A stretch of 64,000 bases of DNA from Thermoguttaceae bacterium (GTDB lineage: Bacteria; Planctomycetota; Planctomycetia; Pirellulales; Thermoguttaceae): contig JAFSMO010000049.1 of NCBI GenBank assembly GCA_017447865.1, positions 1 to 64,000 of the forward strand. Direction: 5' to 3'. Position 1 is the stretch's first letter. Every line of letters starts with the position of its first letter. The notes below the pieces were generated by a model. That model was not told the DNA's origin. It did no database searches and worked only from the letters and a program-made list of their open reading frames with translations. The position numbers and the translations under genes are program-made. Below, in pieces: positions 43,709 through 52,330 of the stretch.

Positions 43709-44970
43709 AAAACGGATCAGAAACGGACGAGAGACTGGAATTTTCGTGGCCGGGAAAGCGTGAAGCGCGGGAAGAGGCGCTTCTCCCGCCGACGTCGCGC
43801 CTCGTACCGTGCCCGGAGGAAAGTTTCCATTGGGACGAAACCGAAAATCTTTACTTCGAGGGCGACAATTTGGAGGTCCTGCGCCTTTTGCAGGAAACCC
43901 ATGCCGGGAAAGTCCGTCTGATCTACATCGACCCGCCGTACAATACGGGCCGTGATTTCATCTTTTGCGACCGGTTTCACTCGAACGGGGAAACTCAGGA
44001 AAAGGTTTTGCGGAAAACCTCCGGAAAGCCGCTCCACGGGCCGTGGTGCTCCATGATGCTCCCCCGGCTGATCCTTGCGCGGAATCTTCTGGCGGAGGAC
44101 GGCGCGATCTGCATTTCCATCGACGATCATGAGGCGGCGTATTTGCGGCTCCTCTGCGATGAAGTTTTCGGCCCGGAAAATTTTGTCGCCCAGCTCGTCT
44201 GGCAGACGAAACGGGAGGCGAAGGGGATCCCGCCGAAACTCATGTGCGTGCCGAATCACGAGTATATTCTGGTGTACGCCCGGACGCAAAATTTCCGCTT
44301 TCTCGGCGACCCGCGAAACGTTCAGGACGGTTTTTCCAACCCCGACGGGGACCCGCGCGGCCCGTGGAAACGCCAGTACTTGCAACGCTTCGGCCAGGGG
44401 TTTCGGGTCCGGAGCATCACGAATCCCGAGAACGGGATGGTCTTTTCGTTCGAGACGCCGTACACCGAGGAGAAAATGGCGCAGTGGGTGAAGGAGGGGC
44501 GGATCATTTTCCCGACTTCCCGCGATAAATTCCCGGCCCGGAAGGAGTTTTTCGGCGAGTACGCCAATCCGTTCAAGCCGATCGTGACGTCGCTGGGGCT
44601 TTTCAGCACGAAAGTCGGGAGTGAGGAACTGAAACGCCTTTTCGGGAACGTGAAGGTTTTCGACTACGCGAAGCCGCTCGATCTGCTCGTCACGCTCTTC
44701 CGGCGGACGATTCGCGAGGGGATCATTCTGGACTTTTTCTCCGGCTCCGCGACGACCGGGCACGCCGTGATGAAACTCAACGCGGAGGATGACGGCCGGC
44801 GGAAATTCATCCTCGTGCAGTGCGCGGAACCCTGCGGCGAGAAAACGCACGCGGCCCAGGCCGGCTTCGCGCACATCAGCGAGATCGGAAAAGAGCGTCT
44901 CCGCCGCGCGGCCATGCAGTTTGGAACGCTCGGGATCGACTCCGGCTTCCGGGTTTTTAAGACGGAATGA
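43705..44970 (+). CDS. Adenine-specific DNA methyltransferase, type III Mod-like, possibly C-terminally short
   Basis: 421 residues. The beta-group order is motif IV DPPYNTGRDF near residue 76, then a target-recognition region, then motif I-like LDFFSGSATTGHAVM near 340. This is the Mod/type III style. It begins with ATGA overlapping the upstream stop. There is no Res endonuclease gene nearby. The chain ends GFRVFKTE, whereas Mod proteins, as I recall, continue after FRVFKLDSSN, so the end may be lost where the nested repeat block begins. It could be an orphan regulatory methylase or a relic. Confidence 0.82.
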   Translation: MKNGSETDERLEFSWPGKREAREEALLPPTSRLVPCPEESFHWDETENLYFEGDNLEVLRLLQETHAGKVRLIYIDPPYNTGRDFIFCDRFHSNGETQEKVLRKTSGKPLHGPWCSMMLPRLILARNLLAEDGAICISIDDHEAAYLRLLCDEVFGPENFVAQLVWQTKREAKGIPPKLMCVPNHEYILVYARTQNFRFLGDPRNVQDGFSNPDGDPRGPWKRQYLQRFGQGFRVRSITNPENGMVFSFETPYTEEKMAQWVKEGRIIFPTSRDKFPARKEFFGEYANPFKPIVTSLGLFSTKVGSEELKRLFGNVKVFDYAKPLDLLVTLFRRTIREGIILDFFSGSATTGHAVMKLNAEDDGRRKFILVQCAEPCGEKTHAAQAGFAHISEIGKERLRRAAMQFGTLGIDSGFRVFKTE

Positions 44971-45018
44971 TTCTTTCGTCCATTCCTGAAGCGCCCAATC
45001 CGGTCAAGAGTTTACCCC

Positions 45019-45255
45019 AAAAAGGCCCCGCGGATTAGGCGGATTAAGCGGATCGAGGCGGATTTTTAAATTAAAAAGGCCCCCCTGAATGGGGGGCTGC
45101 CGTGCGACGCGAGGCTGGGGGGTTCGGAACAAAGGACGGACTTTCGGCAGTTCCGGAACCCCTCTGGCCCTGCGGGTCACCTCCCCTTTCAGGGGAGGCT
45201 TCCTCATCATCCGCCTCGATCCGCTTAATCCGCTTGATCCGCGGGGCCTTTTTTG
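45019..45255. repeat. Nonamer-arm element (GGCGGATTA arms) enclosing an R4 repeat
   Basis: The left arm (GGCCCCGCGGATTAGGCGGA and on to 45068) and right arm (45203-45255, ending GATCCGCGGGGCC) are inverted copies built from 9-nt units of the CGGATNNGG type. The arms match the outer arms of the elements at 50517 and 58790, but here the interior is a complete R4 repeat. The gap 44971-45304 is fully occupied by this nested block. Confidence 0.78.
45074..45202 (+). repeat. R4 intergenic repeat, copy 3 (nested)
   Basis: GGCCCCCCTGAATGGGGGGC at the left, GCGACGCGAGGC, then CCTCTGGCCCTGCGGGTCAC and CCTTTCAGGGGAGGCTTC at the right. It lies entirely inside the nonamer-arm element. Confidence 0.78.
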
Positions 45256-45304
45256 CTCTGCGATTTCTTGCGGGTTTGGGGTTCAAGCGGGATTTTTCGC
45301 CGTT

Positions 45305-46261
45305 TTAGTATTCGTCGCGGGGGAGGATCCCAAGGTACTCGCCCTGCGCCGAGATCAGCACCGCAAACGGAACGTCGGCGGTGAGCATCCGCCCCATCGC
45401 CTCCGGGTACGAGACCGAGGTCGGGATTTCCAGGAGCTTCCGGAACGGGACCGGCTCGTTCTCCGCGCTCAAAAGCAAATCGCTGAAGAAGTAAAAACCG
45501 ATCGGCCGGTTCTTTTTCCCGGCGACCGTCGGGTTCTGGGTCAGGATCCAGTCCGAATTCGTCTTTCGGGCCTTCTGGATCATCTCCGCGCGGGTCATTT
45601 TCTCGCTGACCGTTGGAAACTGCTTCAGCGAAACCATGCGCGTTTCCAGCGCCACGGAGCGGTACTTGAAGATTTTTTCGGCGATCGCGTGCTGGGACTT
45701 CTGCAGGATCCCGACGCTTTTCCCCTCACCGAGCAGAAGCTGAAGCTCCGAATCGGTCATTTGCAGGGCGTACGTTCGTGAGGACTCGCCCAAAAGCCAC
45801 GCCAGAAGGCGGTTCAGCCCGCTCAAAAGAAGGCTCACCGGCATGAAAAGAGGAACGAGCACGCCGTAAACCGGCATCACCTGGCGCATCAGGCGCGTCG
45901 GGGCCTGGAGGAAAACGCTTTTCGGAAGGAGCTCCCCGTAGATGAAGACGAAGGGGGACGCCACGACCGTCGAGAGGAGCGCCGCCGACGAGTCCGGGAA
46001 AAAGTACTGAAAAAGAAGCACGGACCCCAGCGAGACGCCGTAGTTCGCGAGATTGTTCCCCAGCAGAACGGTCGAAATGAAAACCGGCGGGTGGTTCGTC
46101 AGCCAAAGGAGAAAACGGGAGCGCCAGCAGCCCAGCAGCGAATCCAAAACCAGCTTGGCGCGTGAAACCCGGTAGTACCCGATCTCCGTGCCGCTGAAAA
46201 AGAAGCTGGCGGCCATTCCAACCACGAAAATGAAAGCGGCGATGAAAAGGGAGTCGAACAT
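45305..46261 (-). CDS. CNNM/DUF21-domain membrane protein (CorC/HlyC-like)
   Basis: 318 residues from ATG 46261, where the first membrane segment starts (MFDSLFIAAFIFVVGMAASFF); the longer frame upstream is repeat DNA. A CNNM transmembrane domain has FFSGTEIGYYRVS, LLGNNLANYG and FIYGELLPKS, all classic for the family. A two-CBS-like cytoplasmic region follows (ALETRMVSLKQFP, VPFAVLISAQGEYLGI). These proteins are linked to Mg2+/Co2+ or Na+ transport. The chain is shorter than usual (about 420), without the C-terminal CorC_HlyC domain. Confidence 0.85.
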   Translation of the reverse strand: MFDSLFIAAFIFVVGMAASFFFSGTEIGYYRVSRAKLVLDSLLGCWRSRFLLWLTNHPPVFISTVLLGNNLANYGVSLGSVLLFQYFFPDSSAALLSTVVASPFVFIYGELLPKSVFLQAPTRLMRQVMPVYGVLVPLFMPVSLLLSGLNRLLAWLLGESSRTYALQMTDSELQLLLGEGKSVGILQKSQHAIAEKIFKYRSVALETRMVSLKQFPTVSEKMTRAEMIQKARKTNSDWILTQNPTVAGKKNRPIGFYFFSDLLLSAENEPVPFRKLLEIPTSVSYPEAMGRMLTADVPFAVLISAQGEYLGILPRDEY

Positions 46262-46271
46262 GATTTGCAGT

Positions 46272-46450
46272 GCGGCAATACAGAAGCCGAAGGCTTCCTT
46301 TGCCGCTTTCACTTTAGCGGTCGAAAGGCGTGGCGATGAAAAGGGATTTTTCTCGTGGAGAAAATCCAGCGTACTTCCGCGGCAAACGCTTCTTCGAGGC
46401 GGTATTGCCGCAAGGGAAAGCGGTGAATGCGCTGCGCGCTGTATCACCGC
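46272..46450. repeat. Inverted-repeat intergenic element (GCGGCAATAC ends)
   Basis: GCGGCAATAC (46272-46281) pairs with GTATTGCCGC (46402-46411) across about 120 bases. Within lie GCCGAAGGC and GCCGCTTTCA-type stems, and a second hairpin GCGGTGA/TCACCGC (46420-46450) follows. It is present once in the window and lies between the two minus-strand genes. Confidence 0.55.
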
Positions 46451-46459
46451 ACTCCGAAA

Positions 46460-47644
46460 TTAATAAGCGATGCACGTGCACCACGCGATCTGGGTCGTTC
46501 CGGTCAGGGTCAGCTTTCCGGTCGCCTGGTCCACACGGTAAACGTTCACGTTATGCGTCTTTTTGTTGCACGCGATGAAAATCGTTCCGGTCGGGTCCAG
46601 ACCGGCAAAACGCGGGAACTCGCCGCCGGAGGGGACGTACTGGACGGGATTCAGCACCACGCCCGCCTGCATTTTCTCACCATTGATCGGCTCGGAGTCC
46701 AGCGCGAAGACCGTGATGAGATTCGCGCCGCGGTTCGTGACGTACAGGAACCGGCCGTCCTTGGAAATGTCGATTGCCGCCGCCTTATTATCGCCGCGGA
46801 AGCCCTGCGGGAGCGTTGGAGCCGATTCGACGAGCGTCAGCGCGCCCGTTTCCTCGTCGTAGGCGAAAGCGTCCAGCGTGCAGGAAAGCTCGTTCAGGAC
46901 GTACACGTACTTCCCGTTCGGGGCGAAAGCCAAGTGGCGCGGCCCGGCGCCCGACGCGCTGTGCGTCACGGGGTAGTCCGCGTTCGGCTTCCAGACTTTT
47001 TCGGCTTCGTCGTAGAAGAAACTGAAAATCTGATCGCCGCCCAGGTCGCAGCAGAGCGAGAATTTCCCGTTCGGGTCGGCCTTCACGAAGTGGGCGTAGG
47101 ACTGACGCTGGCGCGCTTTGTTCGGGCCTTTCCCTTCGAGCTGGAAGTCGGCGTTCATTTTGCCGAGCGACCCGTCCGGGTTCAGCTCGATGAACGCGCA
47201 CTGGCCGCTGCAGTAGTTCGCGACGCAGGCGAAATTCCCGCTCGGGTGGATCGTGATGTGCGTGCCGCACGTGCCGCCGGAGTTTGCCGTGTTGATGCGG
47301 GTCAGCGAGCCGTCGGCTTCTTTCTTGAACGCGATGACGAGCGATTCTTTGCTGGAGCCGTCTTCATTTCCCGCCACGGTGTAGTAAACGTCGAGCGTCG
47401 GGTGCTTCGTGACCCAGGACGGACTCTTGGCTTTGGCGGCCAGCCCGCAGTTGGTGAGCGTCCCGGTGGTCCGGTTCAGCTCCATGCGGTAGATCCCCTC
47501 ACTCGGCGGAATGTTTTCGTCGCCGGTGGGACTCGCAAGCGTTCCGGCGTACACGGTCACGACGTCGTCCGCCCGCACGAACGCGGAAAGAACGACCAGA
47601 AAAGTCAAAGCGAAAAAGGAAGTTAAAAGTTTGGAGTGGGTCAT
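46460..47644 (-). CDS. Secreted lactonase-family beta-propeller protein
   Basis: 394 residues. The signal peptide is MTHSKLLTSFFALTFLVVLSAFVRA, with a seven-bladed propeller of the lactonase (6-phosphogluconolactonase-like, PF10282) family. Signs are EGIYRMELNRTTGTL, CGTHITIHPSGNFACVANY, GPRHLAFAPNGKYVYVLNE and FPRFAGLDPTGTIFIACN. Cytoplasmic relatives hydrolyse 6-phosphogluconolactone. The exported version here probably acts on another sugar lactone. GAGG precedes the ATG at a reasonable distance. Confidence 0.88.
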   Translation of the reverse strand: MTHSKLLTSFFALTFLVVLSAFVRADDVVTVYAGTLASPTGDENIPPSEGIYRMELNRTTGTLTNCGLAAKAKSPSWVTKHPTLDVYYTVAGNEDGSSKESLVIAFKKEADGSLTRINTANSGGTCGTHITIHPSGNFACVANYCSGQCAFIELNPDGSLGKMNADFQLEGKGPNKARQRQSYAHFVKADPNGKFSLCCDLGGDQIFSFFYDEAEKVWKPNADYPVTHSASGAGPRHLAFAPNGKYVYVLNELSCTLDAFAYDEETGALTLVESAPTLPQGFRGDNKAAAIDISKDGRFLYVTNRGANLITVFALDSEPINGEKMQAGVVLNPVQYVPSGGEFPRFAGLDPTGTIFIACNKKTHNVNVYRVDQATGKLTLTGTTQIAWCTCIAY

Positions 47645-47730
47645 TTGTGCCTCGAAAAATGGGGGGTTAATGGGATTTTGATTTTTGATCCGGATCGGCT
47701 TCTGGGGGCCGTTTCAGCCTCAGCCTGGTT

Positions 47731-50328
47731 TTAGCGCCGGTGAGATTTTTCGGGATCATACGGAGCCGGAAGATTGAAAGCCACCTCGGCGGTCAATTTC
47801 GCATCGACGCTGGCCGTTGCGCGGAGCCAGTACGACTGGAAGGCGCGGGGGAATGCAAACGTTGCGGCCTGGTCGGGGCCGAACGTCAGCGTGCGGTAAA
47901 CGCTCCAGACGCCGGTGCCGGTCAGGTCGGTTTCGAGCGTCACGGCGACGGGGAAGTCGGAGTGATTCCTGAATCTCACCACTTTGTCGTCGAATCCGGT
48001 CAGGAGGAACGGGAGGGACGGCTCGGAGGCTTTCACGTCCGTTTCCTTCCAGAGGAATCCGCGGCCGGCGGGTTTTCCAAACGTCCACAAATCGTCGATC
48101 GCCCCGGCCCAGACCGCCGCTTTGCCGTCTTCGGAAACGATCAGGTGCGGGTTTCGCTCGTCTTTCGGGAGCGCCGCCGCTTTCGGGTCGATCCCGCCCA
48201 AAACCATCAGGCCGCGGTACGAGGCGTAGTCCGTGATGAACTTCCCGTCACGCGCCACGGGCCGGATCTTGGGGAGTCCGCCCGCGTTGGCCGCCGGCAG
48301 CTCGTAGAACATTCCGGCGCAGTGGAAAAGGTCGCGCTCGGTCGCCGCCTCACGGTCGATCCGCATCGGGAGGACCTGCGGCTTCACCAGCTCATCGCAC
48401 GCCACCGGGAGGCGGAATTCCTGCCCCTCGTACGTGCAGACGACGCTCAGATCATCCACGCGGAAAACGTTTTCCGGGAGTTCCGGGACCGCGACTTTTT
48501 CGAGGATCCGCTCGATCGTCCCTTTTTCGCCGCCGCCGTAGTCTTTGGTCACGCGGACCAACTCGCTGTTCCCGGTCAGTTCGTAGTAGTGGTCCTCCTC
48601 CTTCTGGCCGTTCTGGACGGTGCTCGCCACGACGGCCAGGCGCTGATTATCGGACCGGACCCAGAACGTGGCGCCCAGAACGTCCTGCGCACCGGGTTCC
48701 GCCAGACCGTCAAAACGCGCGTCAAGCGGTCCATTCGGCCGGTCGTCGTTTTGGGCGTACTGGAACATCACGGTGCCGGTCGGGAGGTCGGAATCGACGG
48801 TCACGCGGATCCACTCGCCGGGCGCGTCCGCCGGGAATTCGACCCACTCGGAGCTTTCGACCGGGACGGTCTGGAACTCTTTCCACGTTCCGTCGCCCGC
48901 CTCGTCGATCTCGAAGCGGAAATTCACGGTTTTTCCCGCGTCATGCTTCAGATGAACGCCGCGAAGGTCCCAGCCGCCGAAGAGGAACGCCTCGCTCGGG
49001 ACCCCGGCTTTGACCGGTTCGTTGAACCAGAGCGCTCCGCGGCCGATCGGCCGGCCCAGTTCCGAATCGAGTTTGGCCGGGTCGAGGAACCAGAGGTTGG
49101 AGTTGGACTGGCCGGGCTCGTTGAGTGGGCCTTTGAACGGGCTTTTGTTGAGGAACTCGCTCTTTGCCGTGTCGTCGCAGCCGCAGACGATTTTGCCGCG
49201 CCAGAAGCAGAAGTCGCCGATCACTTTCAGGTACGCGGCACGGGGGCGGATCCCGAAGGCTTTCTTCGCGCAGAAATCGGCCGGGAAGTGCCAGAACTGG
49301 CCGTGCATCGTCATGAGGAAATCGTCGGGGTCGCCCACTTCGCGGATGCGCGGCCACTCCGTATTCCAGCCGTGCGCGCCGTCGTAGCAGTGAGACGTTT
49401 TGGGGAGGCGGTACTTGAACCACTTCCCGCCGTCCAGGACCATCAGGATGAGCGAGCGGAAATCCCACCCGATCGACCAGAGCGTCTCGCGGCCTTTTTT
49501 CTCGTCGAAGCCGAAAATGCCGCCAGGGCCGGTCACTTCGGTGAACTGGTTGCGCAGAACGACCTCCCAGTTTTCGCTCTTTCCGTCCCACTGGCCGAGG
49601 GCGCCGGAGGGGATTTCGGGACGGCGAAGGGCTTCGGAGGAACGCTCCCCGTTATTCGCGTACACGTAGCGGCCCTGGGCGGAGTAAAACCCTTTTCCGT
49701 GGTAGCCCGGCAGAATGTCGCGGTACGTCGCGTCCGGTTTGTTCGAGTCGCAGAAAAACTGCTTCACCTCGAGCGTTTTCACGTCGATCTCGTAGAAGCC
49801 CTCCTCCATCGTCATGCAGGCGATTTTATTGGCCGGGTCGGTCAGGTGCCGGGCGTTTCCCGTGTGCCGGCCGGGCATTTTCTGGTAGTCGATCACCCGG
49901 ACGTTTCCCTGCGCGTCGATCACGTACGGGCCGATGAAGAGCTGATTCGATTCTTTGTGGATCATCCGGTTCGCGGGCGTGCCGCCGATTGATTCCGGCC
50001 GGTTAATTTTGTTCAGATTTTCGTCCAGCTCGTAAAGCCGGTCGGTGGACCCCGCCGGGGCGTGCGGAGCGTACGTCACAAACCAGAGCTTCCCGGCCCA
50101 CGGCACGACCGCGCCGGTTCCGCACTCGCCCTCACGGTTGAAATTGGCCAGATGCGGGTAAATACCACTGAAGGACGGGTAATCGATCCCCGCCGTGGGG
50201 GCGGCTTCCTCGCCGTTGGCCGCGTGCATCGGAAGAACGAGCAGGATCAGGGAACTGGCGGAGGCTTTACAGAAATCGCGCCGGGTCAAAACGACGGGCG
50301 AGGCTTTTAAATCTTTGGAATCTTTCAT
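47731..50328 (-). CDS. Large Tat-exported protein of unknown function
   Basis: 865 residues. The twin-arginine signal LTRRDFCKASASSLILLVLP is at the N-terminus. The middle looks like beta-propeller sequence (KLWFVTYAPHAPAG, DRLYELDENLNKI, ACMTMEEGFYEIDVKTLEV). A beta-sandwich-like part follows (FLFGGWDLRGVHLKHD, WVEFPADAPGEWIRVTV), repeated near the end (FLLTGFDDKVVRFRNHS). I do not recognise a named family; the arrangement suggests an exported glycan-active or binding protein typical of planctomycetes. It precedes the lactonase in the same direction and AAGGA lies before the ATG. Confidence 0.7.
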   Translation of the reverse strand: MKDSKDLKASPVVLTRRDFCKASASSLILLVLPMHAANGEEAAPTAGIDYPSFSGIYPHLANFNREGECGTGAVVPWAGKLWFVTYAPHAPAGSTDRLYELDENLNKINRPESIGGTPANRMIHKESNQLFIGPYVIDAQGNVRVIDYQKMPGRHTGNARHLTDPANKIACMTMEEGFYEIDVKTLEVKQFFCDSNKPDATYRDILPGYHGKGFYSAQGRYVYANNGERSSEALRRPEIPSGALGQWDGKSENWEVVLRNQFTEVTGPGGIFGFDEKKGRETLWSIGWDFRSLILMVLDGGKWFKYRLPKTSHCYDGAHGWNTEWPRIREVGDPDDFLMTMHGQFWHFPADFCAKKAFGIRPRAAYLKVIGDFCFWRGKIVCGCDDTAKSEFLNKSPFKGPLNEPGQSNSNLWFLDPAKLDSELGRPIGRGALWFNEPVKAGVPSEAFLFGGWDLRGVHLKHDAGKTVNFRFEIDEAGDGTWKEFQTVPVESSEWVEFPADAPGEWIRVTVDSDLPTGTVMFQYAQNDDRPNGPLDARFDGLAEPGAQDVLGATFWVRSDNQRLAVVASTVQNGQKEEDHYYELTGNSELVRVTKDYGGGEKGTIERILEKVAVPELPENVFRVDDLSVVCTYEGQEFRLPVACDELVKPQVLPMRIDREAATERDLFHCAGMFYELPAANAGGLPKIRPVARDGKFITDYASYRGLMVLGGIDPKAAALPKDERNPHLIVSEDGKAAVWAGAIDDLWTFGKPAGRGFLWKETDVKASEPSLPFLLTGFDDKVVRFRNHSDFPVAVTLETDLTGTGVWSVYRTLTFGPDQAATFAFPRAFQSYWLRATASVDAKLTAEVAFNLPAPYDPEKSHRR

Positions 50329-50516
50329 CGGAAGGGTCCTTTTTAAAGGCGAAACTAAACGCGAAACGCATGAATCCCTTCCATTTTAAACAAGACCCCG
50401 GCTTTTGTCAAGGCGGGCCGACTGACGAACCGGGCAAAATTTCAGGAAACCAGAAAAGAAAAAAATCCAAATCCAGCGCACGCGAGAATCGGCCTCTTCG
50501 AAAACGTCCGAAGCCG

Positions 50517-50862
50517 CTATAGGCCCCGCGGATCAGGCGGATGAGGCGGATTTGGGCAGATTGGATTTTAAAAGGAAATTTTCTGGAACCTCCGATTCCA
50601 AATCCCAAGCCCGTTTCACTTCTGACCTCTATTTAAACACGGATTTCCACGGATTCAAGGGATTAAAAGGATTTTTTAAGGAAAGACTTCCACCTTTTTC
50701 TTTGAAAATCCGTGGAAATCCATTTAATCCGTGGAAATCCGTGTTTAAATAAAGGTTTGAACCAGGTGCGGCTCATCCTTGGAAAAGGGCTTGAACTTTT
50801 TCTTTTTTTTTAACAAAATCCGCCTTAATCCGCCCGATCCGCCTAATCCGCGGGGCCTATAG
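50517..50862. repeat. CTATAG-ended nonamer-arm element, copy A
   Basis: CTATAG at both ends. Outer arms are inverted 9-nt repeats (GGCGGATGA type left, AATCCGCCT type right). A second pair of inner arms ACGGATTTCC/GGAAATCCGT encloses the centre, and the segment GGTTTGAACCAGGTGCGGCTC lies between the right arms. Sequence similarity to copy B continues beyond the right end (GAGCTGGACGTGAACTTTGG). The gene-less stretch 50329-50935 is mostly this element; 50329-50516 shows nothing else. Confidence 0.85.
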
Positions 50863-50935
50863 TCGCTGGACCAGGCGGCGAGCTGGACGTGAACTTTGGG
50901 CTGGACCAATTCCCGGAAAGAGTTTCAGAAAATGG

Positions 50936-51889
50936 TCAGGCGTTTTTCACCTCGCCGACGATGCGGATCGCTTCCTCGATCCGGTCGCGGAACGGTTCCA
51001 CGGTCGCTTTCCACGGCGCCATGAAGAAACCTTTCAGGTGCTCGTCGCTGATGTACTCGGAGCAGAAATCGACGGTCAGCGGGAAACTCTCCGGCGTGCT
51101 CCAGTTGGAACTGCACGGGATCTGGTCGAAGCCAGCCTTTTCGAGCACGAGGTACGCTTTCGAGTGCACAGTGGGGTTTTCGCGGAATTTCGTGCCGTAG
51201 TACCAGTTGCTCATCAGGACCGACCGCGGCATCCGCTCGATGAATTCCTCCTCGTGCCGCCAGACGTAATCGGCCCAGATCCACGGTCGAATGCCGAGGT
51301 CTTCCACGGTCTTGACGAAAAAGAGGAAGTCGTGCCACCAAAGTTCACCCTGACGCACGACGCAGAAGTCGTAATTCCGCTGGTGCTCCGCGGTCTCCTC
51401 GTCGTAGCCGAGATGGAAAAAGCGCGGATGGTCGAAAATCTCCGCGACTTCCCGGATCACGTCGGCGCAGACGCGGTAATATTCCGGCGTCGAGACCATG
51501 CGCGAGTACTCCTTCAGCCAAATGTCGTGCGTGGCCGAAAAGTTCAGCTTCGGGATCGGCTCGATGCCCATGGCGCGCAGTTCGGCGAGTTTCCCGCGCA
51601 TTTTTTCACGAGTCCACGACCCGCGGACGGCCAGTTCCGGGTGGCTCTCCAGCTGGATCCCCTCGCCGATATTAATGACCGCCATGTTCATCCCGACGGC
51701 GGCCATTTGGCGCGTCACGTCGTCCCAGACTTTCTCGTCGCAGCGCAAATGGTCGGCCTGCGAAATGTACGAGACCAGCTCCGGCGGCGTGTTCGGGAAC
51801 GATTTGAGCGGCACGTCGCAGCACATGTTCCGCCCCAGATGCAGGAGATTGGCCCAGATGAAACCTTTTTTCTGTAATTTTTCGTTCAT
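50936..51889 (-). CDS. TIM-barrel, GH20-like glycosidase candidate
   Basis: 317 residues without signal peptide. A beta/alpha barrel pattern is visible: GMNMAVINIGEGIQ, MGIEPIPKLNFSATHD, RFFHLGYDEETAEHQ, IRPWIWADYVWR and SVLMSNWYYG. The FHLGYDEE strand end resembles the GH20 catalytic H-x-G-x-D-E motif, so beta-N-acetylhexosaminidase-like chemistry is possible. No flanking GH20 domain is present and the chain is short. I place it as a glycoside-hydrolase-like barrel only. AAGAG precedes the ATG. Confidence 0.6.
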   Translation of the reverse strand: MNEKLQKKGFIWANLLHLGRNMCCDVPLKSFPNTPPELVSYISQADHLRCDEKVWDDVTRQMAAVGMNMAVINIGEGIQLESHPELAVRGSWTREKMRGKLAELRAMGIEPIPKLNFSATHDIWLKEYSRMVSTPEYYRVCADVIREVAEIFDHPRFFHLGYDEETAEHQRNYDFCVVRQGELWWHDFLFFVKTVEDLGIRPWIWADYVWRHEEEFIERMPRSVLMSNWYYGTKFRENPTVHSKAYLVLEKAGFDQIPCSSNWSTPESFPLTVDFCSEYISDEHLKGFFMAPWKATVEPFRDRIEEAIRIVGEVKNA

Positions 51890-51949
51890 GATTCAGCTCT
51901 TTGCGGAGACCGCGGCAGGTGGGTAAAATGGAAGCCAAGAAACAAAGAA

Positions 51950-51978
51950 ACCTTGCGAGAAGAAGACCCTCGCAAGGT
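51950..51978 (-). terminator. Terminator for tRNA-Pro
   Basis: ACCTTGCGAG and CTCGCAAGGT form a perfect 10-bp stem. On the minus strand it is followed by TTTCTTTGTTTCTT, just past the tRNA 3' end. Confidence 0.85.
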
Positions 51979-51981
51979 GAA

Positions 51982-52056
51982 TCGGGGCAACAGGACTTGA
52001 ACCTGCGACCTTTTGACCCCCAGTCAAACGCGCTAGCCAGACTGCGCCATGCCCCG
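51982..52056 (-). tRNA. tRNA-Pro (anticodon GGG)
   Basis: A cloverleaf can be drawn: acceptor CGGGGCA/TGCCCCG, D-stem GCGC, anticodon stem TTTGA/TCAAA with loop CTGGGGG giving anticodon GGG, and T-arm CAGGTTCAAGTCCTG. The discriminator is A and CCA is not encoded. It is transcribed from the minus strand and ends at its own terminator. Confidence 0.93.
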
Positions 52057-52330
52057 TGAATCGAAAAAGGAAAAATCTTCTTCAATTTCGTTTCATTATG
52101 CCACAGTTTCAGAATTTTGCAAGGACCACCGGCAGAATTTTGTGGAAAAAAAACGGAAAAACCTTCGGCGCGATCCAGGCGTCCCCTTGACTTTCCGCGG
52201 CCCGGGGGTTAAAATGGGGAAAATTTGGAGCCCCAAAACCGCCCTGATCCTCGCCCCTCTTCATTCATTTGCGGCTCTGAATCCCGTTTTTCCTTCACGA
52301 ATCGCCGACCCCCAGCGCAAGGACCCACTC

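Noticed and set aside
47740..49992. Plus-strand open frame of 750 codons
   Set aside because: Antisense of the Tat-exported protein; no start signal and shadow-type composition.
51982..52056. tRNA-Pro as attachment site of an element
   Set aside because: No integrase nearby and no duplicated tRNA 3' end seen in the window.
52049..52330. N-terminal extension of the GH172 gene
   Set aside because: It would run through the tRNA-Pro gene and place the signal peptide in the interior; ATG 52331 has a ribosome site.
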